A DNA stretch of 64,000 bases from Pseudescherichia sp039594205 (GTDB lineage: Bacteria > Pseudomonadota > Gammaproteobacteria > Enterobacterales > Enterobacteriaceae): positions 62,001-126,000 of the forward strand of contig JBCNNW010000001.1 of NCBI GenBank assembly GCA_039594205.1. Direction: 5' to 3'. The notes under the pieces were generated by a model, which saw only the letters and a program-made list of their open reading frames with translations, did no database searches and was not told where the DNA came from. Made by a program: the position numbers and the translations under genes. Shown in pieces: positions 41,875-51,482 of the stretch (positions are counted from its first letter, which is position 1; every line of letters begins with the position of its first letter).

Positions 41875-43248
41875 GTGACCGCTTTTTCAACACTAAACAC
41901 CCTGCCCACAGCCCAGCTCGATAACCTTAATGAGCTGGGTTATCACACCATGACGCCTGTCCAGGCTGCGGCGCTGCCTGCGATCCTTGCCGGTCAGGAC
42001 GTGCGCGTGCAGGCAAAAACCGGTAGCGGTAAAACGGCGGCGTTCGGCCTGGGCCTGCTCCAGCATATTGATGCCAGCCGCTTTCAAACCCAGTCTCTGA
42101 TCCTCTGCCCGACCCGCGAGCTGGCCGATCAGGTGGCCAACGAGCTGCGTAGGCTGGCACGCTATATGCCAAATATTAAAATTCTGACGCTCTGCGGTGG
42201 ACAACCCTTTGGTGCGCAGCGCGATTCGTTACAGCACGCTCCGCATATTATTGTCGCCACGCCGGGCCGTCTGCTCGATCACCTGCAGAAGAGCACCGTT
42301 AACCTCGATGCTCTGCAAACCCTGGTAATGGATGAAGCTGACCGAATGCTGGATATGGGCTTCAGCGATGCCATTGATGAGGTGATCCGTTTCGCGCCTG
42401 CATCACGCCAGACGCTGCTCTTCTCCGCCACCTGGCCTGAGGCGATCGCGGCGATCAGCGGCCGCGTGCAACGCTCGCCGCAAACCATCGAAATCGACAC
42501 CGTCGATGCGCTGCCTGCGATCGAACAACAGTTCTTTGAGGTTTCGCGGCAGGGTAAAATCGGCCTGCTGCAAAAGTTGCTCAGCCAGCATCAGCCTGCT
42601 TCCTGCGTCGTTTTCTGCAATACCAAAAAAGATTGCCAGGAGGTGTGTGATGCCCTGAACGACGCCGGTCAGGAGGCACTGGCTCTGCACGGCGATCTTG
42701 AACAACGCGATCGTGACCGCACTCTGGTCCGTTTTGCTAACGGCAGCGCCCGCGTGCTGGTGGCAACCGACGTGGCTGCCCGTGGCCTGGATATCAAATC
42801 CCTTGAGCTGGTGGTGAACTACGAGCTGGCATGGGATCCTGAAGTGCACGTACACCGTATCGGGCGTACCGCCCGCGCCGGTAACAGCGGCCTGGCTATC
42901 AGCTTCTGTGCCCCAGAAGAGGCGCAGCGCGCCAATATCCTTGCTGAGATGCTGCAGCTGAAGCTCAACTGGCTTAGCGCACCTGCTAACGTTAAGGTGG
43001 TGCCGCTTGAAGCTGAGATGGCGACGCTGGTGATCGACGGCGGTAAAAAAGCCAAGATGCGCCCTGGCGACGTGCTGGGTGCGATGACCGGTGATATGGG
43101 CTTAGACGGGGCGGATATCGGCAAGATCACCGTGCATCCGGCGCATGTCTATGTTGCGGTGCGACAGGGCGTTGCCCGCCAGGCGTGGAAACAGTTACAG
43201 AGTGGTAAGATTAAAGGTAAGAGCTGCCGGGTGATGCTGCTGAAATAG
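41875..43248 (+). CDS. dbpA: ATP-dependent RNA helicase DbpA
   Basis: DbpA is a DEAD-box helicase that acts on hairpin 92 of 23S rRNA during large-subunit assembly. The 457 residues equal the E. coli length: Q motif (YHTMTPVQAAALP), AKTGSGKT, PTRELA, DEAD (VMDEADRMLD), SAT, and HRIGRTARAG, then the C-terminal RNA-binding domain (GDVLGAMTGDMGLDGADIGKI). The start is GTG at 41875. Confidence 0.97.
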   Translation: MTAFSTLNTLPTAQLDNLNELGYHTMTPVQAAALPAILAGQDVRVQAKTGSGKTAAFGLGLLQHIDASRFQTQSLILCPTRELADQVANELRRLARYMPNIKILTLCGGQPFGAQRDSLQHAPHIIVATPGRLLDHLQKSTVNLDALQTLVMDEADRMLDMGFSDAIDEVIRFAPASRQTLLFSATWPEAIAAISGRVQRSPQTIEIDTVDALPAIEQQFFEVSRQGKIGLLQKLLSQHQPASCVVFCNTKKDCQEVCDALNDAGQEALALHGDLEQRDRDRTLVRFANGSARVLVATDVAARGLDIKSLELVVNYELAWDPEVHVHRIGRTARAGNSGLAISFCAPEEAQRANILAEMLQLKLNWLSAPANVKVVPLEAEMATLVIDGGKKAKMRPGDVLGAMTGDMGLDGADIGKITVHPAHVYVAVRQGVARQAWKQLQSGKIKGKSCRVMLLK

Positions 43249-43270
43249 GGCGGGCCAGGGTATTAATCAC

Positions 43271-43298
43271 GCTCTCCGGCAACAACAGGCCGGAGAGC
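43271..43298. terminator. Stem-loop between convergent dbpA and ttcA
   Basis: A perfect 10-bp stem (GCTCTCCGGC / GCCGGAGAGC) with an 8-base loop lies midway between the two stop codons. There is no clear T run on the plus strand. Confidence 0.6.
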
Positions 43299-43309
43299 AG
43301 TGAATTATA

Positions 43310-44245
43310 TTATTTCACTTCCAGCACGTCGAGGCGCAGAGAGTCCAGCGGCGTCTCATCCTCTTCCGGCTGCCAGCCTGCAGGCTGCAGTGGAACAGGT
43401 TCGCGATCGAATGCCAGATCGCCCCCGTCCACCACGTCCGAACCGTGGGTAATGCCTTTAAAGTCAAACAGCGAGATATCGTTCAGGTGCGACGGCACCA
43501 CGTTCTGCATGGCGCTGAACATGGTCTCGATGCGGCCCGGGTAGCGCTTGTCCCAGTCGCGCAGCATGTCGGCAATCACCTGGCGCTGAAGGTTAGGCTG
43601 CGAGCCGCACAGGTTGCAGGGGATAATCGGGTAGGCTTTGGCCTGGGCAAAACGCTCGATATCCTTCTCCCGGCAGTAGGCGAGGGGACGGATGACAATG
43701 TGCTTGCCGTCATCGCTCATCAGCTTCGGTGGCATGCCTTTCATCTTGCCGCCGTAGAACATATTCAGGAACAGCGTCTGCAGGATGTCGTCGCGATGGT
43801 GGCCAAGGGCGATTTTGGTCGCGCCCAGCTCCGTTGCGGTGCGGTAGAGAATGCCGCGGCGCAGGCGTGAGCACAGTGAACAGGTCGTTTTGCCCTCTGG
43901 GATCTTCTCTTTCACGATGCCGTAGGTATTCTCTTCGACAATCTTATACTCGACGCCCAGCTGCTCCAGATAAGCAGGCAGAATATGCGCCGGGAACCCG
44001 GGTTGCTTCTGGTCGAGGTTTACCGCTACCAGCGAGAAGTTAACCGGCGCGCTCTGCTGCAGGTTGCGCAGGATTTCGAGCATGGTGTAGCTATCTTTAC
44101 CGCCGGAGAGGCACACCATAATGCGATCGCCCTCTTCAATCATATTGAAGTCGGCAATGGCTTCGCCCACGTTACGGCGCAGGCGCTTCTGCAATTTGTT
44201 TAAGTTGTACTGTTCTTTCTTGTTAACTTCTTGATGCTCTTGCAT
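43310..44245 (-). CDS. ttcA: tRNA 2-thiocytidine synthetase TtcA
   Basis: TtcA puts sulfur on cytidine 32 of several tRNAs using an iron-sulfur cluster. The 311-residue protein has the PP-loop SGGKDS, the cluster cysteines in CSLCSRLRRG and a third Cys in IPCNLCGSQPN. Length and sequence match E. coli. It is convergent with dbpA. Confidence 0.97.
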   Translation of the reverse strand: MQEHQEVNKKEQYNLNKLQKRLRRNVGEAIADFNMIEEGDRIMVCLSGGKDSYTMLEILRNLQQSAPVNFSLVAVNLDQKQPGFPAHILPAYLEQLGVEYKIVEENTYGIVKEKIPEGKTTCSLCSRLRRGILYRTATELGATKIALGHHRDDILQTLFLNMFYGGKMKGMPPKLMSDDGKHIVIRPLAYCREKDIERFAQAKAYPIIPCNLCGSQPNLQRQVIADMLRDWDKRYPGRIETMFSAMQNVVPSHLNDISLFDFKGITHGSDVVDGGDLAFDREPVPLQPAGWQPEEDETPLDSLRLDVLEVK

Positions 44246-44414
44246 GGTGTGCTGTCTCGGTTGACCGGGTCGTCATTCATTCTATGTCGCGTATGGTACG
44301 GATTACGGCGACGAATGCCAGCACGTTTTACACTGGCGTTCCATCTTGACCCGCTACTGGACAATGAATAATAACGTTCTGCTACCCTTTGCCTGGCAGG
44401 TAACGCATCATCGC

Positions 44415-45644
44415 TCATCTTCGCAGCGGGCGACAAATGACGAGCATAGCGAGCGCACTACACAGCGGGAAAGCCGCCAGCTCCAGCCATGGAATAACGG
44501 CCTGGGGGCCTGGAGTGAGCGCGGCATCCAGTCGGCTACCAAAAAACAGATTCCCCACCAGCACCGCGCATCCACCCGCTGAGGCCAGCGCTCCATAATG
44601 CGCACCCAGCGTAGACTCATGCGAGAACCAGGGAATAAGATCCTTCACGGCAGGTACCAGCAGCATCTGTCCCAGGGTCAACAACGACACAAAACATATT
44701 GATGGCAGTAGCCGCAGCCATCCTTCTGGCGGCGCTGACGCAGCAAATAGCGCTACGCTGGCAAATGCAGTGGCGAGGAGCAAAAAGCCGATGGGCAAGA
44801 TCTGTGCCGGACCCACCCGTCTCGCCACACGCGCCAGTGGAAGCTGGCACAGAATAATCAGTATTGAAGCCAGTATAAACAGCGGGCCAAGATCTTTCTC
44901 ACTCCCCCCGGCGCGTTGGATCTCCACCGGCAGGGCAAGATAGAGCTGGTTATAGCTGAGCAGCCACGAGCTGTAGGCAATGATAAAGGCGACAAACCGC
45001 GGTTGCCGAAACGTCGTCCACCAGGGAACTATTTTCAGCGCGTGAGCGCTGCGCGGTGGCGAGGGTAGGGAGAAAAAAAGCGTCAGCAGCGCGATAGCAA
45101 AGATGCCAGCCCCCGCGAGCGCGATTTGACGAAAGCCAAACCCGGTTAGCAGCGCACCCGCAGCCGGCCCCAGCACCGCCCCAAGCTCGCCGCAGACGGC
45201 GAAAAGAGCAAACCACTCTGCGCGACTGCGCTTACCCTGTGCCTCGCTTTGCGTGCCTGCTTTTGCCAGTAGCGCTTCAATGGATGGAGAGAAAAGCGCG
45301 CCGCCGATGCCGGTCAGGCAAGCCCCAAGGATAACGGGCCACAGGGTATGGCTGAAGGCCAGCATCAAATAGCCCGCTATCCGTAGAAGGCAGCCACACA
45401 GGATGACGATTTTTGCCCCAAAGCGATCGGAGAGTGCGCCACCAACAATAAACATGCCTTGCTGCGAGAAGGTGCGCAGTCCCAGAATCAGTCCAATCAG
45501 GCCGCCGGAGAGCATCATGTCATCGCGCAGAAAGATCGCCAAAAACGGGACAACCGCATAGAAGCCAATATTAAAAATAAACTGGCTGCCCAACAAAATA
45601 GGCGGCCAAAGTGTGCCTGTTGGGCGAAGGTGGATCTTTAACAT
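44415..45644 (-). CDS. MFS transporter, MdtH-like
   Basis: The 409-residue protein has 12 predicted helices and the drug-efflux type loop GGALSDRFGAKIV after helix 2, with the helix-5 motif GELGAVLGPAAGALL. It resembles MdtH-type proton-driven exporters. It lies only ten bases after the ABC ATPase gene and on the same strand, so it is probably part of the metal-chelate import operon. A role in exporting or recycling the chelator (siderophore) is plausible but inferred. Confidence 0.85.
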   Translation of the reverse strand: MLKIHLRPTGTLWPPILLGSQFIFNIGFYAVVPFLAIFLRDDMMLSGGLIGLILGLRTFSQQGMFIVGGALSDRFGAKIVILCGCLLRIAGYLMLAFSHTLWPVILGACLTGIGGALFSPSIEALLAKAGTQSEAQGKRSRAEWFALFAVCGELGAVLGPAAGALLTGFGFRQIALAGAGIFAIALLTLFFSLPSPPRSAHALKIVPWWTTFRQPRFVAFIIAYSSWLLSYNQLYLALPVEIQRAGGSEKDLGPLFILASILIILCQLPLARVARRVGPAQILPIGFLLLATAFASVALFAASAPPEGWLRLLPSICFVSLLTLGQMLLVPAVKDLIPWFSHESTLGAHYGALASAGGCAVLVGNLFFGSRLDAALTPGPQAVIPWLELAAFPLCSALAMLVICRPLRR

Positions 45645-45654
45645 TTACACGCGC

Positions 45655-46416
45655 TTATATTATGAAATGAATATGCTTTTTGCCATGGAAGGGGGAGATT
45701 TCAATACGGGTTTTGACGTTGAATACCTCCCGAAGCAGCTCCTCATTAAGGATTGCCTCTGGTGTACCGGTAGCGACAATTTGTCCCTGTCGCATGACAA
45801 TAAGACTATCGCAAAACATGGAGGCATGATTGAGGTCGTGAATGGCCACTATGCTGGTCACCGGCAGGGTGCTAATGAGGTGCATCAGCTGCATTTGATG
45901 GTGGATATCGAGATGGTTGGTCGGCTCATCCAGCAGGATTTCGGTCGGCGACTGTGCAAGCGCCCGGGCAATGTGCACCCGCTGGCGTTCACCGCCTGAG
46001 AGGCTCAACCACCCCTGGTCGTTGCGATCCAGCATATCGACCCGTCGTAAGGCGGCATTGACGATCTCGTCATCCTGGGCGCTCCAGCTGGAGAAGGGCG
46101 AGTGGTGCGGAATGCGTCCCAGCTTGACTACATCGCATACGCGCATGTTGGCCTCGGTCATGCCATGCTGCTCAACAAATGCAACCCGGCGGGCAAGCGT
46201 CTTTCTGGCGATGCGGGTGATATCCTGATCGTCGAGCAGGACGCGACCTGCGTCCGGACGGCGTAATCCGGCAAGAATGCGTAGCAGTGAGGATTTACCG
46301 CAGCCGTTGGGTCCTAACAGGCCAACGGTTGCCCCCCGTTCGATGCGTAGCGAGACGTCGTTGACGATGATCTTTTTACCCACTTTCCAGGTAATATTTT
46401 CAGCGGTAATACTCAT
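45655..46416 (-). CDS. FecE-type ABC transporter ATP-binding protein
   Basis: The 253-residue ATPase shows Walker A (GPNGCGKSS), Q-loop (AFVEQHG), signature LSGGERQRV, Walker B (EILLDEPTNHLD) and H-loop (AIHDLNH). It is of the iron-siderophore/vitamin B12 import class. Its start overlaps the permease stop. Together with the two genes upstream it forms a complete importer. Confidence 0.93.
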   Translation of the reverse strand: MSITAENITWKVGKKIIVNDVSLRIERGATVGLLGPNGCGKSSLLRILAGLRRPDAGRVLLDDQDITRIARKTLARRVAFVEQHGMTEANMRVCDVVKLGRIPHHSPFSSWSAQDDEIVNAALRRVDMLDRNDQGWLSLSGGERQRVHIARALAQSPTEILLDEPTNHLDIHHQMQLMHLISTLPVTSIVAIHDLNHASMFCDSLIVMRQGQIVATGTPEAILNEELLREVFNVKTRIEISPFHGKKHIHFII

Positions 46417-47453
46417 CAGGCATTCCTTGATCGGAAGATAATCACGGCGAAGAAAGGCACGCCTACCATGGCGGTAACGACGCCGACCGGTAAGCTTTGC
46501 GGCGCGATAAGCACCCGTGAGGCTATATCAGCCAGCACCATCAGGATTGCCCCCGCCAGCGCGCTGGCGACCAGCAGCGTGCGATGCAGTGGACCAAATA
46601 TAAAGCGCATAATATGGGGAACCACGAGTCCCACAAAGCCAATGGAGCCAGCCATGCTGACGATAGTGGCAGTCATGAGCGCGGTGAGGGTAAAGAGAAT
46701 CAGCCGCACCATGGGAACAGCGATACCCAGCGAGGCGGCAGCATCGTCACCGAAGGTAAAGGCATCCAGCGCCCTGGCATAGAAGAGACAGACCGCCAGC
46801 CCGATCAGCACCACCACCAGCGCAAGCTGAAACTCTGGCCAGCGTACGCCGCTAAAGCTACCCAGCAGCCAGAACAGCACGTCACGCGCCTGCTGGGCAC
46901 TGGCCGACGTGCTAATGGTATAGGCCGTGATGGCATTAAACAGCTGCGAGGCGGCAACCCCAGCCAGAATAGTTTGCTGATTGCCGCCGCGTGCACCGTT
47001 AGTCAGAAAGGCGACAAACGCAAAGGCAGCAAACGCCCCGATAAAGGCACCGGCCGAGAGGGACAGGGCACCCGTGCCAATGCCGAGAACTACTACCATG
47101 ACCGCGCCTGTAGATGCGCCAGCAGAAACGCCGAGAACGTAAGGCTCAGCTAGCGCGTTTTTCAGCAGGCTTTGCAGCACTGCACCGCAGATGGCGAGTC
47201 CCGCCCCACAGCAAGCCGCGACCAGCGCTCGGCTCAGACGAAAATCCCAGATTACGCTTTCATAGATGCGGTTGAGCGGAACGGCGGTCCATCCCATCTT
47301 ATTGCTAATCGCGTAAAATACATCGCGCATCGGGATTGATAGCTCCCCCACGCTGACGCCCAGAGCAATCGCCATAGATAACAGAATGACAGACAGCAAG
47401 CACGAGATGGTTAAAAACGAGCTATTTTGCGCATGCACCATTGGTGAGGCCAT
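46416..47453 (-). CDS. FecCD-type ABC transporter permease
   Basis: The 345-residue protein has about ten membrane helices and FecCD signatures: SRALVAACCGAGLAICGAVLQ, NALAEPYVLGVSAGASTG and the ATPase-coupling loop region GSIGFVGLVVPHIMRF. A single permease gene means it works as a homodimer, as BtuC does. It overlaps its neighbours at both ends by one base pair or so (TGATG). Confidence 0.93.
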   Translation of the reverse strand: MASPMVHAQNSSFLTISCLLSVILLSMAIALGVSVGELSIPMRDVFYAISNKMGWTAVPLNRIYESVIWDFRLSRALVAACCGAGLAICGAVLQSLLKNALAEPYVLGVSAGASTGAVMVVVLGIGTGALSLSAGAFIGAFAAFAFVAFLTNGARGGNQQTILAGVAASQLFNAITAYTISTSASAQQARDVLFWLLGSFSGVRWPEFQLALVVVLIGLAVCLFYARALDAFTFGDDAAASLGIAVPMVRLILFTLTALMTATIVSMAGSIGFVGLVVPHIMRFIFGPLHRTLLVASALAGAILMVLADIASRVLIAPQSLPVGVVTAMVGVPFFAVIIFRSRNA

Positions 47454-48451
47454 CAGTTCAGCCCCAGCTTTCTGAGTTGTTCGCCGACTTGCTCAGCCCC
47501 GTAGAGGGTACGAACCGTAGGATTCATGGCCTGGCCATCCATCACCACGATGTGGCCTTTTTTCACCGCATCCAGCTGGCTGACGGCGGGATCGCTTTGC
47601 AAAAATTTAATCTTCTCCTGCGCGCTGTCCAGCGTCCAACGGTTACGATCCAGGCTGGAGACCACAATGACATCCGGGTTGGCGGCAATAATGCTTTCCC
47701 AGCCTACCGTTGGCCACTCAGCCTCGGAGGTGATTGCGTTATGCCCGCCCAGCACATCAGCGATAAACCCGGAAGCGCTGTTTTTACCCCCAACGTAGGC
47801 ATCAGCTGACGGAGAGGCGCTGGAAAACCAGAAGACAAAGGAGAGATCCTTCTTGTTCTTGCTAAATTCGTTGCGCAGATCGTTTTCGCGTTTTTTAAAG
47901 TTGGCAACCAGTGCTTCGCCACGCGGCTGTACGTCAAAAATTGTGGCAAAATCTTCAATCTCTTTATAAAGATAGGCCATGTTCCACAGCGAATGGCGAC
48001 TGCCGTACATATCTCCCGCTGCTTTTTTTGTCGCGCACATACCGGGCGAGAGGTAGCTGTTAACGCCAACGGTGGCCAGATCCTCGCGCTTCGCAACCTT
48101 ACTCTCTGGCCCCAGCAGCAGAGGCAGCTGTGCAGGTACAAAATCAGGGTTTTGTGCAAGCACGGACTCCAGCGTCGGGATCTCCACGGTCAGCAACGTG
48201 ATCTGCGCATTCTGTTCGGCCAGCTGCGGCATCACTTTAGTTGGCCAGAAGGCGCTGGCAGTGATTTTATCCTGCAATCCCAACAGCAGCAGGATCTCCA
48301 CGGTATTTTGTCCGAGGGCAACCACATGTTCAGGACTTTTGCTAAACGTCTCTTTATAGCCACAGTTGTCAATGGTCAATGGATAGGTGGTTGCTGATGC
48401 GGCGCTAAGCGCAGAAAACAGTAGGGTTGCTGCGAAGATAACCTTTTTCAT
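47453..48451 (-). CDS. Periplasmic substrate-binding protein of FecCD-type importer
   Basis: The 332-residue protein has a signal peptide (cleavage after SAASA near residue 20) and a type III binding fold with the HVVALGQNTVEILLLLGLQDKI and FIADVLGGHNAI segments. Two cysteines (IDNCGYKE near 29 and SPGMCATKK near 135) could form a disulfide. Known substrates of this class are ferric siderophores, cobalamin and related chelates. A Fur-box-like sequence lies upstream, which favours iron. The exact ligand is open. Confidence 0.88.
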   Translation of the reverse strand: MKKVIFAATLLFSALSAASATTYPLTIDNCGYKETFSKSPEHVVALGQNTVEILLLLGLQDKITASAFWPTKVMPQLAEQNAQITLLTVEIPTLESVLAQNPDFVPAQLPLLLGPESKVAKREDLATVGVNSYLSPGMCATKKAAGDMYGSRHSLWNMAYLYKEIEDFATIFDVQPRGEALVANFKKRENDLRNEFSKNKKDLSFVFWFSSASPSADAYVGGKNSASGFIADVLGGHNAITSEAEWPTVGWESIIAANPDVIVVSSLDRNRWTLDSAQEKIKFLQSDPAVSQLDAVKKGHIVVMDGQAMNPTVRTLYGAEQVGEQLRKLGLN

Positions 48452-48497
48452 TAAATCCTGATCCTGAGGGGATATATTTTGATATTTAAACAGGAAT

Positions 48498-48516
48498 GAT
48501 AATGAAAATTATTTTT
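48498..48516 (-). promoter_or_regulatory. Candidate Fur box
   Basis: GATAATGAAAATTATTTTT matches the 19-bp Fur consensus GATAATGATAATCATTATC at 15 positions. It ends 47 bases upstream of the binding-protein start, within the promoter region of the import operon. Confidence 0.65.
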
Positions 48517-48569
48517 AATGCGATAAAAATTTGTCTAAGTGACGTGTGCAGCGGCAAGGGTGGCAGGGC

Positions 48570-48848
48570 CTACTTGAAATATTTGTCGAGGGGATCGTGA
48601 TGCCGGTAGCTCCTGAAGAAAAAGAGCCAGTAGACGAATCCAAGCGCAGCGCCTAACCCGGCAAACTGCATGAAAAGCGTTTTGCGCATGCTTAGAAGAT
48701 CTGCAAACGAGTATGAACCTTTCCACATGTCAATGATGCTTCCGTTGATGACCAGGTCAGTGAACAGGGCAAGAGCGGGGAGTGCAAGGGCATATGCCGC
48801 CATCAGATAAATAAGCGCTCCAATTCTGTATTTAACATTGATGTGCAT
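48570..48848 (-). CDS. Small two- to three-helix membrane protein, unknown
   Basis: The 92-residue frame starts at 48848 after an AGGAGAAGG ribosome site. It has hydrophobic segments near residues 10-33 and 58-78 and a basic, aromatic tail (FFFRSYRHHDPLDKYFK). I do not recognise the family. It lies upstream of the iron import operon on the same strand, but the Fur box between them suggests separate control. A palindrome ATAGTT-AGTC-AACTAT lies 35 bases upstream of its start (48883-48898). Confidence 0.65.
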   Translation of the reverse strand: MHINVKYRIGALIYLMAAYALALPALALFTDLVINGSIIDMWKGSYSFADLLSMRKTLFMQFAGLGAALGFVYWLFFFRSYRHHDPLDKYFK

Positions 48849-49240
48849 GTTCCTTCTCCTCACAAGCTAACTTAAGAATATCATAGTTAGTCAACTATAT
48901 GAATTTTTTAGGATTTTACTGAAATAAGAAGAAGGTAACCCTGTTTACAGTAAACTAAAAGCCTATTTTTCCGCCTTCCGGGTTGAAAAAAGACGATACC
49001 TTCAATTTTGTGCAAACGGATCGCAAATAAAAGTGGCTGCGGCATGACTGACTCTGTTTTCCAGGCAACCCGCAGCGTCAATTTTTATATGCAAGTGCGA
49101 AAATTACTCCGCATTTACTCTAAATAAAAAACACCGCTAACGCTTAATTAATAATAATGAATGCGCTGTTTTAACACGCAGCGTAGAAAGGCGAGAAATA
49201 TAAAGTTTAATTTATAGTTTAGACCATGAGAGGTAAGTAT
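48849..49240. other. AT-rich intergenic region with palindromes
   Basis: This region of about 390 bases separates two divergent genes. It contains ATAGTT-AGTC-AACTAT (48883-48898) and GTTTAC-A-GTAAAC (48943-48955), both perfect. Otherwise no gene is visible. The base composition is AT-rich like that of the beta-helix gene that follows. Confidence 0.5.
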
Positions 49241-50452
49241 ATGAGTATGCCAACCACTGGAATAGTCAGCCTGAAAGCTGATTATCATGCCGTAGGTGAT
49301 GGGGTAGCAGATGACACCCAGAAAGTAAGAGATTTTTTTGAGTTTCTTGCTACTAATGGCGGGACCGGGATCATAGAGCCTGGGACCTATTTAACCGGTG
49401 CTTATACCAGGAATGGCGACGCCCGTCCGTTTACTGTTATAGGTGGAGGCCCTAACGTATCGATTCTGAAAAATAAATCAGAAGGCAACTTTTTGACATG
49501 GATAAATTGCAACAACATTCATATAAAAGGTTTGGAGCTTGATTGTTCCTATACGCTATTCCCTCCTGCAGGCAACAATTATAAGCATGGGTTTAAATTT
49601 GCATCCTGTCAAAACTGCTCAGTCGAAGACTCGTCTGTCTATGACTTCGTAGGCACAGGTTTTATGGCTATGAAAGAGAGCGCGTCCTCACGACAACCTA
49701 TTAACATAACATTTAAAAATTGCGTTGCTCAGGCTTCTAAGGCCTTTACAGACTGGAAAAATGCCGATACGACAGAATTAAAAAGGAAAAAAGAGTGTAA
49801 CGGTATGATGCTCGATAATTGTATAGAGAGTATGATAGCAGACTGTACCGCGCTGGATATGTCCCTGTATGGGGTCGAACTTAAGAACGAAGCAAAATGG
49901 AATAAAGTGCTGCATAATAGGGCCATGAACTGTGTCTACGGCTTTGGTATGGGGCAGCAAACTGAAGATGACACGGGTTGTGAACATAATATTGTTGAGG
50001 GTTTTCAGGCTAACCTCTGTTATATAGGTGGGATTTTAGGTAAGGCTAAATATAATGTTATCTCTGACTTTGCAGTCAATTTTTCCGGTATGGCAGCAGC
50101 CAGTGTGCGAAATGCTTTTCGATTTCAGTTGGCCTCACGCTTCAACTCCCTGGATAATATTTTAATAAGCGGCATGCCTGCGGGAAAAATTGCTATCCTG
50201 TATGAGACTGGAGCTAACAATAACGTCAGTACAATATCTTTTTGTGAAAAAAACACAGGTAACAGCAATATTCTGGTTGCTTCATATAATCACACGCCTC
50301 CAACAACTACTAAAACCTATACTGATACGATAAATAATTATACCTTGCTTTATCGGTCCAACACTGCAAGAAATAAACTAAAGGTGTCAGGCACTGCAGT
50401 CGGCAGTAATAAGAGTCGATATCTTTGGGATAATAGCAACATTGTGGTTTGA
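49241..50452 (+). CDS. Right-handed beta-helix protein, tailspike/pectate-lyase-like
   Basis: The 403-residue protein opens with the Pectate_lyase_3 type motif LKADYHAVGDGVADDTQKVRDFFEFLATNGGTGIIEPGTYLTG, followed by repeated short strands with Asn, Cys and aromatic ladders (CNNIHIKGLELDCSY, CQNCSVEDSSVYDFVGTG). This is the head of a phage tailspike or a polysaccharide-degrading enzyme. There is no signal peptide and no other phage gene nearby. The gene is clearly more AT-rich than its neighbours, which suggests transfer. The start at 49241 is preferred over 49226 because AGAGGT precedes it. Confidence 0.75.
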   Translation: MSMPTTGIVSLKADYHAVGDGVADDTQKVRDFFEFLATNGGTGIIEPGTYLTGAYTRNGDARPFTVIGGGPNVSILKNKSEGNFLTWINCNNIHIKGLELDCSYTLFPPAGNNYKHGFKFASCQNCSVEDSSVYDFVGTGFMAMKESASSRQPINITFKNCVAQASKAFTDWKNADTTELKRKKECNGMMLDNCIESMIADCTALDMSLYGVELKNEAKWNKVLHNRAMNCVYGFGMGQQTEDDTGCEHNIVEGFQANLCYIGGILGKAKYNVISDFAVNFSGMAAASVRNAFRFQLASRFNSLDNILISGMPAGKIAILYETGANNNVSTISFCEKNTGNSNILVASYNHTPPTTTKTYTDTINNYTLLYRSNTARNKLKVSGTAVGSNKSRYLWDNSNIVV

Positions 50453-50571
50453 GATACGCCTGGGTATTGCGCAATAGTAATTTATTTCGACATGATTTAC
50501 TTAAGCCGGGAAGGTGATATCACTTTTCCGGCATAACTCACGCAATTAAGAATGCGTAATTATATAGCCGT

Positions 50572-51048
50572 TCATCCTCGCAGATTCTGCGCGTAAAACT
50601 TCAACGCCCTGGCATAACGCTGGATACCCGGCGTCGGCGGATGGTTTGATACCAGCTCAAGCATTAACCTCATCGCGCGATCGCGCTCACCGACGTTGTG
50701 CAGGCATAGGGCATAAAAGGGTATCGCTTCGCTAGCCTCAGGGTAGTCTCTGATAATATCTTCGAACCTTTGTTTCGCTATCTCGTACTTGCCCAGGCAG
50801 CGCAAAGTACAGGCGAGGCCGAGCAGTGCTTCAAACCTGTTGTCGCCCACCAGCCCTTCATTCAGTGCAGCCTGATAATACTCAGCGGCGCGCTCTTCCA
50901 GCCCCTCATTATCATATGACCAGGCGATATTGAGCAGCGCTTCCGCTTTTAGCGTCTGGATCTTAGCAAGCGCCCTGAGCAGTTCCCGACTCTCTTCATA
51001 CTGGCCTGCCGTGCGTAGAGCAATTGCTCTTTGCAAATTAATTTCCAT
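50572..51048 (-). CDS. Tetratricopeptide repeat protein
   Basis: The 158-residue soluble protein consists of about four TPR units (for example AEALLNIAWSYDNEGLEERAAEYYQAAL and LLGLACTLRCLGKYEIAKQRFEDIIRDYPEA). TPR proteins mediate protein contacts. Similar short proteins occur in many enterobacteria and firmicutes without a known role. Confidence 0.82.
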   Translation of the reverse strand: MEINLQRAIALRTAGQYEESRELLRALAKIQTLKAEALLNIAWSYDNEGLEERAAEYYQAALNEGLVGDNRFEALLGLACTLRCLGKYEIAKQRFEDIIRDYPEASEAIPFYALCLHNVGERDRAMRLMLELVSNHPPTPGIQRYARALKFYAQNLRG

Positions 51049-51213
51049 AACTCTCAGCCTTTACGATAAGAAACTTCACTCATAAGAACACATAGTTACT
51101 TGTGCTTACCACTGCAAACGCCGTTTAGCGAGGACAAACGCTTTTTCTGGCTAAAGATTGACCTGCTCTGGCGTCTCTATCACAAACACGACGCGGAGGT
51201 GTTATGGGATTAG

Positions 51214-51444
51214 CATTCAGCGATTCAATGCATGACGAATTTGGCGCTGCTGACCCAGGCCGAGAACGATCCTCTGGCGCGCAGTACGCAGGATTTCTTC
51301 GAACGGTTGGCAAGTCCGAAAACGCTTATGCCCTTTAGTGCGGCAGCAGGGGCGGGAAGCCACTGTGAGATGCAAAATCGCTCGCTGCTTAATCGTCGCA
51401 TGCTGGACTGGCTGGATGGGGAGTTGTTTCATTTGTCGCGATAG
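51214..51444 (+). pseudogene. C-terminal remnant of an alpha/beta hydrolase
   Basis: The frame reads LALLTQAENDPLARSTQDFFERLASPKTLMPF and ends AGSHCEMQNRSLLNRRMLDWLDGELF. This resembles the last ~70 residues of alpha/beta hydrolases, with the acid (END) and the catalytic His (SHCEM) still present. A stop codon in frame at 51211 cuts it off upstream, and no nucleophile part is present. It is best read as a gene fragment. Confidence 0.6.
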
Positions 51445-51482
51445 AAGCGAACGCCGGGCGGCGGCCACCGCCCGGCATTGAA

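Noticed and set aside
48864..49225. Possible phage attachment site near the beta-helix gene
   Set aside because: No tRNA gene, integrase or pair of direct repeats flanking the gene could be found.
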